From NCBI GenBank assembly GCA_025351405.1, contig JANXVZ010000030.1:62001-126000 (forward strand): a stretch of DNA of 64,000 bases, read 5' to 3'. This DNA is from Sphingomonadales bacterium. GTDB lineage: Bacteria; Pseudomonadota; Alphaproteobacteria; Sphingomonadales; Sphingomonadaceae. Positions 21,151 to 28,418 of this stretch are shown here, one piece after another. Both the position numbers and the translations under genes were made by a program. The notes below the pieces were generated by a model. It had not been told where the DNA came from and made no database searches. It saw nothing but the letters and a program-made list of their open reading frames with translations. Position 1 is the stretch's first letter; every line of letters begins with the position of its first letter.

Positions 21151-22305
21151 TCAGCCGGCAAACCCCATCCGCCGCAACCACCCCGTCACCAGCGCCGTCG
21201 CTTCCGCCAGCTTGTCCGGCTGGTACGCATAATAGTGCGTGGCACCCGCGACGGTGTGGATTTCGCGGTCGGTCCGGGAGACGGCGGCATATAGGGCCCG
21301 GGTATGGCTGGGGGTGCAAGCGTCATCGGCGCTGTTGCCGATCACCAGCGTCGGCACCGAGATGCGCGGGCCGCATTTGACGCCGTCGGCGTTCGACAGG
21401 TCATAACTCCACTGGCTCAACCACGATCGCAGCGTGGTGAACCGGCCAAGCCCGCCCGGCGAATCGTTGATCAGCCGCGGGTCGCCAAGGTAGCAGCGCC
21501 CCGGTATGCGATCATTGGGATCAACCGCCGGGTCGAGCCAGCGCGGATCAGCCATGGTGCCATGGACGACAAAGGCGCGTTCGGCGTGCTCGCCTTGGCG
21601 GGACTTCAGCGCGGCGAGGGTATCTTGCGCCCATCGGGTGATGCGGTGGTTGCGGGCGATTTGTCGGGCGCGATATTCGCCGAGGAACGCGTCGGAATAG
21701 GGCGGCTGCGCACACGCCGGATCATACAGGTTCCACTGGGGTTCGCGCCGGGTCGGGTCGTCCTCGTCGATAACCGAGGGGTCTAGCCATTCGGTCAGCG
21801 TCGTGGCGCGGCTGCAATGTGCCGCCAGCAGCATGACCCCGTCCGCCGCCGGCAGTCTTGCGGCAACCAGGTCGGGCGGGTCGCCGGCAGGGGTCACGGT
21901 CAGCCGCGGGTCTTCGGCTTCGGCCTGGTAGAACAACGCCAGGCTGCCGCCGCCCGACCACCCGCCGAGCACCACCCGCGCATAGCCGAGCTTTGTGCGG
22001 GCATGATCGACCCATTTGCCCAGATCGACCGCGACCTTTTCCATGATCAGCGCGCTGTCGTTGTTGGGGTAGCGCGACACCGCGCTGAGCACATGGACCC
22101 CCGCCGCCGCCAGCGCACCCGGCAGCGGCAGGTAGTGCATGATCCCCATCGGGTGCATGAAGATTACCAGCGTGTCCGATGGCGTATCGGGCTTCAGATG
22201 CTGCGCCTGCAACGCCACAACACCGTCTATGCCGCCATAGGTATCCCGCAGGCCGACGCTTTCGCGGAAACCCAGCAGCAGCGGGATGCGGGCATAAAGG
22301 GTCAT
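21151..22305 (-). CDS. Alpha/beta hydrolase
   Basis: A 384-residue serine hydrolase fold protein. The nucleophile elbow is GGWSGGGS near residue 114, a probable oxyanion-region LVIFMHPMG lies near residue 47, the acid is likely Asp in VIGNSADDACTPSHT, and the catalytic His lies in GATHYYAYQPD near the C-terminus. The order and spacing fit the family, but the substrate is not evident. It is translationally coupled (ATGA, 4-base overlap) to the upstream glyoxalase-fold gene, a pairing often seen in ring-cleavage or ester catabolism, but no other catabolic gene is adjacent. No signal peptide is visible. Confidence 0.82.
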   Translation of the reverse strand: MTLYARIPLLLGFRESVGLRDTYGGIDGVVALQAQHLKPDTPSDTLVIFMHPMGIMHYLPLPGALAAAGVHVLSAVSRYPNNDSALIMEKVAVDLGKWVDHARTKLGYARVVLGGWSGGGSLALFYQAEAEDPRLTVTPAGDPPDLVAARLPAADGVMLLAAHCSRATTLTEWLDPSVIDEDDPTRREPQWNLYDPACAQPPYSDAFLGEYRARQIARNHRITRWAQDTLAALKSRQGEHAERAFVVHGTMADPRWLDPAVDPNDRIPGRCYLGDPRLINDSPGGLGRFTTLRSWLSQWSYDLSNADGVKCGPRISVPTLVIGNSADDACTPSHTRALYAAVSRTDREIHTVAGATHYYAYQPDKLAEATALVTGWLRRMGFAG

Positions 22306-22826
22306 GCCCCGCGCTTCTTGGCCGTCCAGCCATCGAGCACGGCGCGGGCGTGGACCGCTTCCTGCGCCATGATCGCATCATGCGCGGCGACCCGGATGGT
22401 GATTTCCAGCGGAAGGCCGTTGGGGTCGTTGAAATACACCGACTGGACAAAGCCATGGTCGATCGGGCCGAAGCACGGCACATCGGCGGCATTAAGCCTG
22501 GCCTGCCACCCGCGCAGCGCGGTGCCGTCGGCGACCTCGAAGGCGACATGGCGGTCAAAGCCATGGACGGGGGTGAAACTGTCCGGCCCCGCCGACGAGG
22601 GCGCATCGAAGAACGCGATGTAGTTGCCGTCGCCCAGCCGAAAGAAGATGTGCACGAACGGGTGCTTGCGGCCCGACCCCGGCTCGCGTTCCTCCTCCAG
22701 CGCGGCGGCGAGCGGCAGCCCGAGCAGGTCTTCATAAAACGCGCGGGTTTGCTCGGCATCGCGGCAACGATGGGCGCTGTGGTGGATGCCTTTTAGCGGC
22801 TGTTGCGCTGCCATGCTGTCTGTCAT
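22302..22826 (-). CDS. VOC (glyoxalase/extradiol dioxygenase fold) family protein
   Basis: A 174-residue vicinal-oxygen-chelate protein. The first beta-alpha-beta module has the metal-ligand-type GIHHSAHRCRDAEQTRAFYEDLLGLPL; the second has FDRHVAFEVAD and SVYFNDPNGLPLEITIRV, where the final Glu is the usual last ligand. The start at ATG 22826 has a GGGGAG Shine-Dalgarno eight bases upstream; a longer frame lacks this. It overlaps the hydrolase start by four bases and is divergent from chrA, 35 bp away. The substrate is unknown. Confidence 0.85.
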   Translation of the reverse strand: MTDSMAAQQPLKGIHHSAHRCRDAEQTRAFYEDLLGLPLAAALEEEREPGSGRKHPFVHIFFRLGDGNYIAFFDAPSSAGPDSFTPVHGFDRHVAFEVADGTALRGWQARLNAADVPCFGPIDHGFVQSVYFNDPNGLPLEITIRVAAHDAIMAQEAVHARAVLDGWTAKKRGA

Positions 22827-22861
22827 GAAATTGTCTCCCCATCCTGCCAGCAGGGAGCAGC

Positions 22862-24184
22862 ATGACACAGGCTTCCACGCAGACCAAAGCCGGTGAATTC
22901 GGCCGCGCCTTCCTCGTCATCGGCTGCCTCAGCTTTGGCGGACCGGCCGGGCAGATTGCCACCATGCACCGCGAGCTGGTCGAAAAGCGCGGCTGGATCG
23001 CTGACGACGTTTTCCTGAAAGCCTTGAATTTCTGCATGCTGTTGCCGGGCCCCGAGGCACAGCAGCTCGCCACCTGGTGCGGCTGGCGGCTGCGCGGCGT
23101 ACGCGGCGGGCTGGTCGCCGGGTTGTTGTTCGTCCTCCCCGGCGCACTGGTGATGGCGGCGCTGGTGGCGCTGTATATCGGCTTCGGGCGGCTCGGCGCG
23201 GTGCAGGCGGTGTTTGCCGGGGTGCAGGCGGCGGTGGTGGCGGTGGTGGCGCAAGCGGTGCTGCGCGTGGCCGGGCGCGCGCTCAAGGACGCCTTTGCCT
23301 GGGGGCTGGCACTGGCGGCGTTCACGCTGATCACCTTGCTCGACCTGCCATTCCCGCTGGTGATTGCGCTGGCGGCACTGGCTGGTGCACTGCGCGCAAG
23401 GGCGGTTACGCCGCGCGAAGCGGCGAGGGCGGCCGACGAGCCGATGCAGGCAAAGCCGGCAAGCTGGCGACATAGCCTGTGGACACTGGCGATCGGCGCG
23501 CTGGTCTGGCTGGCACCGTTGGCGGTCGCGGCGACGCTGCTGGGGCCGGCGCATCCGCTGGTGGCGTTGGGCAATTTCTTTGCGCGGCTGGCAGCCTTCA
23601 GCTTTGGCGGCGCCTATGCCGGGCTGGCCTATGTCGCGCAGGGCGCTGCCGCCGGGCCGGGTTCGGCACTGGGCGGCTGGGTATCGCCGGCGCAGATTGT
23701 CGATGGTCTGGCGCTGGCGGAAACCACGCCGGGGCCACTGGTGCTGGTCTATCAATTCATCGGCGGATTGGCGGGGCAGCACATCCTTGGCGGCTGGGTC
23801 GGTGTCGCTACCGGCATGATATTGGTGCTGTGGCTGACCTTCGCGCCATCGTTCGTCTTCATCTTTGCCTTGGCCCCCCAGCTTGAACGGCTGATGGCGC
23901 GGCCGGGACTGGCGCGGGCGCTGGCGGGCGTGACTGCGGCGGTGGTCGGCGTCATCGCCAGCCTGGGGCTGTGGTTCGCCCTGCATGTCCTGTTCGCCAG
24001 CGTCGGAACCGCGCATATCGGCCCGTTGCGGCTGTGGCTGCCGGGCGGCACCGTCAATCTGTTTTCCGTCGCCATCGCTCTCATCGCCATCGTGCTGTTG
24101 ACGCGTGCCCGCATCGGCATGGTGCCCGTGCTTGCGCTGGCCGGGGGCGCCGGGTTGGCGCGCTGGTTGCTGAACGGCTCCTAA
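22862..24184 (+). CDS. chrA: Chromate efflux transporter, CHR family
   Basis: A 440-residue inner-membrane protein of the bidomain (long-chain) CHR family. The N-terminal CHR domain has CLSFGGPAGQIATMHRELVEKRGWI and LNFCMLLPGPEAQQLATWCGWRL; the second, homologous half has AAFSFGGAYAGLAYVAQG and DGLALAETTPGPLVLVYQFIGGLAG. About ten to twelve helices are visible. ChrA exports chromate using the proton-motive force. The gene is divergent from the VOC gene with only 35 bp between, and is followed after 81 bp by two RcnB-like genes, giving a small metal-related neighbourhood. Confidence 0.92.
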   Translation: MTQASTQTKAGEFGRAFLVIGCLSFGGPAGQIATMHRELVEKRGWIADDVFLKALNFCMLLPGPEAQQLATWCGWRLRGVRGGLVAGLLFVLPGALVMAALVALYIGFGRLGAVQAVFAGVQAAVVAVVAQAVLRVAGRALKDAFAWGLALAAFTLITLLDLPFPLVIALAALAGALRARAVTPREAARAADEPMQAKPASWRHSLWTLAIGALVWLAPLAVAATLLGPAHPLVALGNFFARLAAFSFGGAYAGLAYVAQGAAAGPGSALGGWVSPAQIVDGLALAETTPGPLVLVYQFIGGLAGQHILGGWVGVATGMILVLWLTFAPSFVFIFALAPQLERLMARPGLARALAGVTAAVVGVIASLGLWFALHVLFASVGTAHIGPLRLWLPGGTVNLFSVAIALIAIVLLTRARIGMVPVLALAGGAGLARWLLNGS

Positions 24185-24265
24185 CCAACACTTTCAGAAG
24201 CGGTTCAGCGTCGCTCCGGCATCTTGGCGCCAACCCCGACATGGGGCGCTACAAAGGAGAGGGTA

Positions 24266-24760
24266 ATGCGCAATCTCATTCTGGCTGGCCTTGCCGCGAC
24301 GTTGTTCGCTGGCCCGGTTCTTGCCGATCCCCATTACGGCGAACATGATCGGGGCCGTCACGAAGATCACGAATTCCGTGGCGATGATCGTCGCGATTTT
24401 CGTGATGACCGCCGTGACGACCGGCGCGACGACCGGCGTGACGACCGGCGCGACTGGCACCACGACCGCTACGCCGACCGCCACGATAACTGGCGCCAGA
24501 ATGATTGGCGCTGGAACGGCACGCGCTACCGCGGCCCGGCCTATGCCTATCCGCGGGGCTATGCCTACCAGCCATGGGGCGTCGGCGTTCGTCTCGCGCC
24601 GGCTTATTATGATCGGCCCTACTGGATCGGCAACCCGGGCTATTATCGCTTGCCGGTTGCCGGTTATGGCGCGCGCTGGGTTCGCGTCGGTCCCGATGCG
24701 CTGCTGATCCGCATCGGCGATGGCATCGTCATCCGCGCCGTGCGCGGTCTGTACTGGTAG
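24266..24760 (+). CDS. RcnB-like periplasmic protein with DDRR repeats
   Basis: A 164-residue exported protein: signal peptide MRNLILAGLAATLFAGPVLA, then an extremely charged stretch (about residues 24-70) of Asp/Arg repeats encoded by a 12-bp unit GACCGGCGYGAC repeated about three times, then a Tyr/Pro-rich part, then the conserved end YRLPVAGYGARWVRVGPDALLIRIGDGIVIRAVRGLYW. The C-terminal motif is that of RcnB, a periplasmic protein needed for nickel/cobalt homeostasis in E. coli. An AAAGGAGAGGG Shine-Dalgarno sits just before ATG 24266. It is followed by a stem-loop and a second, shorter paralogue. Confidence 0.85.
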   Translation: MRNLILAGLAATLFAGPVLADPHYGEHDRGRHEDHEFRGDDRRDFRDDRRDDRRDDRRDDRRDWHHDRYADRHDNWRQNDWRWNGTRYRGPAYAYPRGYAYQPWGVGVRLAPAYYDRPYWIGNPGYYRLPVAGYGARWVRVGPDALLIRIGDGIVIRAVRGLYW

Positions 24761-24789
24761 GCAATTGCCGGTGAACCGTTGGTAAGCGT

Positions 24790-24806
24790 TGTTGAAATGT
24801 TCAACA
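24790..24806. repeat. Short inverted repeat between the two RcnB-like genes
   Basis: TGTTGAA-ATG-TTCAACA is a perfect 7+7 inverted repeat. It abuts the terminator-like stem-loop that starts at 24807. It could be a small operator or part of a compound hairpin. Confidence 0.3.
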
Positions 24807-24835
24807 CGGGCGGGGGCTCCACCAGCCCTCGCCCG
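24807..24835 (+). terminator. Stem-loop between the two RcnB-like genes
   Basis: A 12-bp stem with one mismatch, CGGGCGGGGGCT against AGCCCTCGCCCG, around a 5-base loop, followed by TATGGTTTTCAT. It fits an intrinsic terminator with a weak T-tract, or an attenuator, between the first and second rcnB-like genes. Confidence 0.6.
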
Positions 24836-24877
24836 TATGGTTTTCATATGCCAATCTGCAACACAAAAGGACCTTGC

Positions 24878-25255
24878 ATGATGTTGAAGCAATCGATGAC
24901 AGCCTTGCTGGCGGTGGCAACCCTCGCCGGTACGCTTGTCGCCGCGCCGGCGATGGCGCGTCCGGATTGGGACCATGGCCGCCCCGGCTATGGCCATCAC
25001 GACCGCCGCCCCGGCTATTGGAACGGCCGCGCCTATTACCATCCGCGCGGCCTTGCCTATCGGCGCTGGGGCACCGGGCAGATCCTGCCGCGTGCCTATT
25101 GGGGCGGCAGCTATTGGGCGGTGAACGACTGGCGCGCCTATGGCCTGGCGCCGGTTGCCAGCGGCTTTCGCTGGGTTCGCGTCGGCCCCGATGCCCTGCT
25201 GGTCAATGTCCGCAACGGCCATATCCGCGCCACGCGCTATGGCGTTTTCCGCTAG
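24878..25255 (+). CDS. RcnB-like periplasmic protein, short paralogue
   Basis: A 125-residue exported protein with a signal peptide (MMLKQSMTALLAVATLAGTLVAAPAMA) and a His/Arg/Tyr-rich body. The ending VASGFRWVRVGPDALLVNVRNGHIRATRYGVFR repeats the RcnB signature of the previous gene, but the Asp/Arg repeat region is missing. AAAGGA lies six bases before ATG 24878. The last four bases (CTAG) are shared with the convergent ubiG stop codon. Metal-related periplasmic function is inferred from family and position. Confidence 0.8.
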   Translation: MMLKQSMTALLAVATLAGTLVAAPAMARPDWDHGRPGYGHHDRRPGYWNGRAYYHPRGLAYRRWGTGQILPRAYWGGSYWAVNDWRAYGLAPVASGFRWVRVGPDALLVNVRNGHIRATRYGVFR

Positions 25256-26016
25256 GCCGGCACCGCCGTCAGGAAATAATTGATTGAATTGTCCGGGCCG
25301 AGGCGAAAGCCTTGGCCCGGTCGCCATGTCAGCCCGGTCTCACCCGTCACCCGCAGCCCGGCGTTGGTTAGCGCCTCGCGAAGTTCCGCCGGCGTCATGA
25401 ACCGCTGCCAGGCATGTGCGCCACGCGGGATGCTGCGCATGATCATCTCTGCCCCGCCGATCAGCACCGCCCAGCTTCGCGCCGTGCGATTGGGTGTGGA
25501 AAGGATGGCGATGCCGCCAGGCGCAACCATTGTCGCCAGGCTGGCAAAAAAGCTGTCGCGGTCGGCGACATGTTCGACAACTTCAAGGCAGGTGACGATG
25601 TCGAAGCGTTCCCCCGTTGCTGCCAGGGCTTCGGCCGAAACCGCCCGGTAATCGATCGCCAGCCCGCCGGCTGTCGCATGGGCGGACGCTGCCGCGATGT
25701 TTTCCGGTGCGGCATCGATGCCCGTTACCTCGGCGCCCATGCGGGCCAGCGTTTCGGTGACAAGTCCGGCACCGCAGCCGATATCAAGCGCCTTCAGCCC
25801 GGCCAATGCAGAGCGGCTGCGATGATCGAGCCCGAAACGTTCGACCGCGACATCGCGGATAAATCCGGCCCGCAGCGGCGTGATCTTGTGCAACATCGCC
25901 GAACTTCCGCGCGGATTCCACCAGTCTGCGGCCAGATTGCCGAAGAAAGTCGCTTCATCCGCGGAAATGCTGGGGGCGATGCTGTGGGCGATGCTGGGCG
26001 CGCTGGTGGGCGGCAT
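25252..26016 (-). CDS. ubiG: Ubiquinone biosynthesis O-methyltransferase
   Basis: SAM-dependent methyltransferase carrying out both O-methylations in ubiquinone synthesis; 254 residues from ATG 26016. The family-specific DWWNPRGSSAMLHKITPLRAGFI is near residue 31, and the SAM site is ALDIGCGAGLVTE (78-84 DIGCGAG). EVVEHVADRDSFF and GGIAILSTPNRTARSW follow in the normal order. The N-terminus is a short serine/isoleucine repeat (SIAHSIAPSIS) encoded by a small tandem duplication near 25971-26001. It is divergent from lysC, an arrangement common in sphingomonads. Confidence 0.94.
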   Translation of the reverse strand: MPPTSAPSIAHSIAPSISADEATFFGNLAADWWNPRGSSAMLHKITPLRAGFIRDVAVERFGLDHRSRSALAGLKALDIGCGAGLVTETLARMGAEVTGIDAAPENIAAASAHATAGGLAIDYRAVSAEALAATGERFDIVTCLEVVEHVADRDSFFASLATMVAPGGIAILSTPNRTARSWAVLIGGAEMIMRSIPRGAHAWQRFMTPAELREALTNAGLRVTGETGLTWRPGQGFRLGPDNSINYFLTAVPA

Positions 26017-26049
26017 GGAATCTCTCTTGCGCCTGAAAGGCCGCTTTGC

Positions 26050-26078
26050 TTGCCATGATGGCGCTGCGTTTCTATCAG
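26050..26078 (+). promoter_or_regulatory. Candidate lysC promoter
   Basis: TTGCCAT (26050-26056), 14 bases, then TCTATCAG (26071-26078), close to the alphaproteobacterial TTGNNN-N14-(G)CTAN pattern. It lies in the 129-bp gap between divergent ubiG and lysC, 68 bases before the lysC ATG. Confidence 0.35.
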
Positions 26079-26145
26079 ACCGGCAGGTCGTCATAAAGCC
26101 GCCCTGCCGCCGCATCTCCCCATCAAAGGATCGAACCCCTCCGCC

Positions 26146-27393
26146 ATGGCCCGCATCGTCATGAAATTCGGCGGCACTTCGATGGCCGGCACCGAGCGCA
26201 TTCGCGGCGTCGCGGCGCGGGTGAAGCGCGAAGTCGACGCCGGCAACCAGGTTGCAGTGGTCGTCTCGGCCATGGCCGGGGAAACCGACCGGCTGGTCGG
26301 TTTTTGCCGGGAAGCCTCGCCGCTCGCCGATCCGCGCGAATATGATGTCGTCGTCGCGGCAGGCGAACAGATCACTGCCGGCCTGCTGGCCATCGCACTC
26401 CAGGCTGCCGGCCTGCCGGCGCGGTCATGGCTCGGCTGGCAACTCCCGATCCATTCCTCCAGCGCACACAGTGTGGCGCGTATCGAAGGCATCGATACCG
26501 ACGCTGTCATGGCGGCAATGGCGAAGGGCGAAGTGGCGGTGGTGCCGGGCTTCCAGGGTGTCAGCGACGATGGCCGCATCACCACGCTGGGGCGCGGTGG
26601 CTCCGATACCTCGGCGGTGGCGCTGGCAGCGGCGTTGAAGGCGGATCGTTGCGACATCTACACCGACGTCGATGGCGTTTACACCACCGATCCGCGCATA
26701 GTTCCGCGGGCGCGCAAGCTGGCGCGCATCACGTATGAAGAAATGCTGGAACTGGCCAGCGTTGGTGCCAAGGTGCTGCAAACGCGCTCGGTCGAACTGG
26801 CGATGAAGGAAAAAGTCCGGGTGCAGGTGCTTTCGAGCTTTTCGGATGCGCCGGGTACGATGCTGGTGGATGAGGACGAGGATGGGAATACGATAATGGA
26901 ACGCGAATTGATCGCCGGCGTCGCCTATGATCGCAACGAAGCCAAGGTGACGCTGGTTGGCGTGCCGGACAGGCCTGGCGTCGTCGCGGCGATTTTTGGC
27001 CCGCTCGCCGATGCCAACATCAACGTCGACATGATCGTGCAGAACATCGCCAAGGCGGAACGCACCACCGATGTCACCTTCACGGTGCCGCGCACCCAGT
27101 TGCCGCGTTCGCTCGATGTGCTCGACAAGGCGAAGGACAGCATCGGCTTCATCCAGGTCCTGTCGGATGACGCGGTGGCCAAGATTTCGGTCGTCGGCGT
27201 CGGCATGCGCAGCCACGCCGGTGTCGCGGTCACGATGTTCCGCGCGCTTGCCGACCGGGGCATCAATATCCAGGCGATCACCACGTCGGAAATCAAGGTC
27301 AGCGTTATCATCGCCGAGGAATATGTCGAGCTGGCGGTGCGGGTGCTGCACACCGCCTATGGCCTTGATGCGCCGGCGGAGGTGGTGGCTTGA
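26146..27393 (+). CDS. lysC: Aspartate kinase
   Basis: First enzyme of the aspartate pathway to lysine, threonine and methionine; 415 residues. The kinase domain opens ARIVMKFGGTSM, with VVSAMAGETDRLVGF and GRGGSDTSAVALAAALKADRCDIYTDVDGVYTTDPRI further on. Two ACT domains follow from about residue 265 (for example GVPDRPGVVAAIFGPLADANINVDMIVQNI), indicating allosteric control by lysine and/or threonine. Its stop overlaps the next start as TTGA, so translation of the nitronate monooxygenase gene is probably coupled. Confidence 0.96.
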   Translation: MARIVMKFGGTSMAGTERIRGVAARVKREVDAGNQVAVVVSAMAGETDRLVGFCREASPLADPREYDVVVAAGEQITAGLLAIALQAAGLPARSWLGWQLPIHSSSAHSVARIEGIDTDAVMAAMAKGEVAVVPGFQGVSDDGRITTLGRGGSDTSAVALAAALKADRCDIYTDVDGVYTTDPRIVPRARKLARITYEEMLELASVGAKVLQTRSVELAMKEKVRVQVLSSFSDAPGTMLVDEDEDGNTIMERELIAGVAYDRNEAKVTLVGVPDRPGVVAAIFGPLADANINVDMIVQNIAKAERTTDVTFTVPRTQLPRSLDVLDKAKDSIGFIQVLSDDAVAKISVVGVGMRSHAGVAVTMFRALADRGINIQAITTSEIKVSVIIAEEYVELAVRVLHTAYGLDAPAEVVA

Positions 27394-28418
27394 CCCGCCT
27401 CGACAGCCTGTCGGCGCGCGGTCGCGCGTTTCTCGGCAGCCGCCACGCCATCATGGCAGGGGCGATGACCTGGGTTTCGGAGCGCCACCTCGTCAGCGCC
27501 ATCTCCAACGCCGGCGGCTTCGGCGTCATCGCCTGCGGGTCGATGACCCCGGCGCTGCTCGATGCCGAGATCGCCGCCACGCGGGCGCTGACGGACAAGC
27601 CGTTCGGGGTCAATCTCATCACCCTTCATCCCCAGATGGACGCGCTCATCGCCGTCTGCACGCGGCACGGGGTCGGCCATGTCGTCCTTGCCGGCGGCCT
27701 GCCGCCCGGCAGCGCCATCGAGGCGATCAAGGCCGGCGGTGCCAAGCTGATGTGCTTTGCCCCGACTGCCGCACTGGCGAAAAAGCTCGTCCGCTCCGGC
27801 GTCGACGCCATCGTCATCGAAGGGTCGGAGGCCGGTGGCCATATCGGGCCGGTTTCGCTGAGCGTGCTGGCGCAGGAGATCCTGCCGGTCATCACCGAGG
27901 TTCCGGTCTTCGTCGCCGGCGGCATCGGGCGCGGCGCCGCCATTGCCGCCTTTCTCGAGATGGGTGCATCGGGCGTGCAGCTTGGCACGCGCTTTGCCGC
28001 TTCGGCCGAAAGCGTCGCCCATCCCAATTTCAAAAAGGCCTTCTTCCGCGCCTCGGCGCGCGATGCGGTGGCCAGCGTCCAGCTCGATCCGCGCCTGCCG
28101 GTAATCCCGGTGCGCGCGCTGAAAAACGCCGGCGCCGAGGCCTTTACCGCCAAGCAGCGTGAAGTCGCCAACGCCGTCGACCAGGGCGATATGGACCTCG
28201 CTGCCGGGCAGCTTGCCATCGAACATTACTGGGCAGGTGCGCTGCGCCGCGCGGTTGTCGAAGGTGATGTCGAAACCGGATCGTTGATGGCCGGGCAGTC
28301 GGTCGGCATGGTGACGCGCGAACAAAGCGTTGCCGACATCATCGACGAGCTCGTGGCCGAGGCGGAAGCCGCTCTGGCATCGCGGGCGCCGCCGATGCCG
28401 CTGGTCCTGGCCGGATAA
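27390..28418 (+). CDS. Nitronate monooxygenase family FMN protein
   Basis: A 342-residue TIM-barrel flavoprotein of the nitronate monooxygenase / 2-nitropropane dioxygenase-like family. Visible signatures are PIMAGAMTWVS-type opening (HAIMAGAMTWVSERHLVSAISNAGGFGVIA), the class-defining IVIEGSEAGGHIG near residue 145 and FVAGGIGRGAAIAAFLEMGASGVQLGTRF for the phosphate of FMN. The family detoxifies alkyl nitronates or acts as enoyl reductases; the real substrate is unknown. The start is TTG at 27390 overlapping the lysC stop (TTGA). The stop overlaps the ptsP ATG by one base (TAATG). Confidence 0.88.
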   Translation: MTRLDSLSARGRAFLGSRHAIMAGAMTWVSERHLVSAISNAGGFGVIACGSMTPALLDAEIAATRALTDKPFGVNLITLHPQMDALIAVCTRHGVGHVVLAGGLPPGSAIEAIKAGGAKLMCFAPTAALAKKLVRSGVDAIVIEGSEAGGHIGPVSLSVLAQEILPVITEVPVFVAGGIGRGAAIAAFLEMGASGVQLGTRFAASAESVAHPNFKKAFFRASARDAVASVQLDPRLPVIPVRALKNAGAEAFTAKQREVANAVDQGDMDLAAGQLAIEHYWAGALRRAVVEGDVETGSLMAGQSVGMVTREQSVADIIDELVAEAEAALASRAPPMPLVLAG

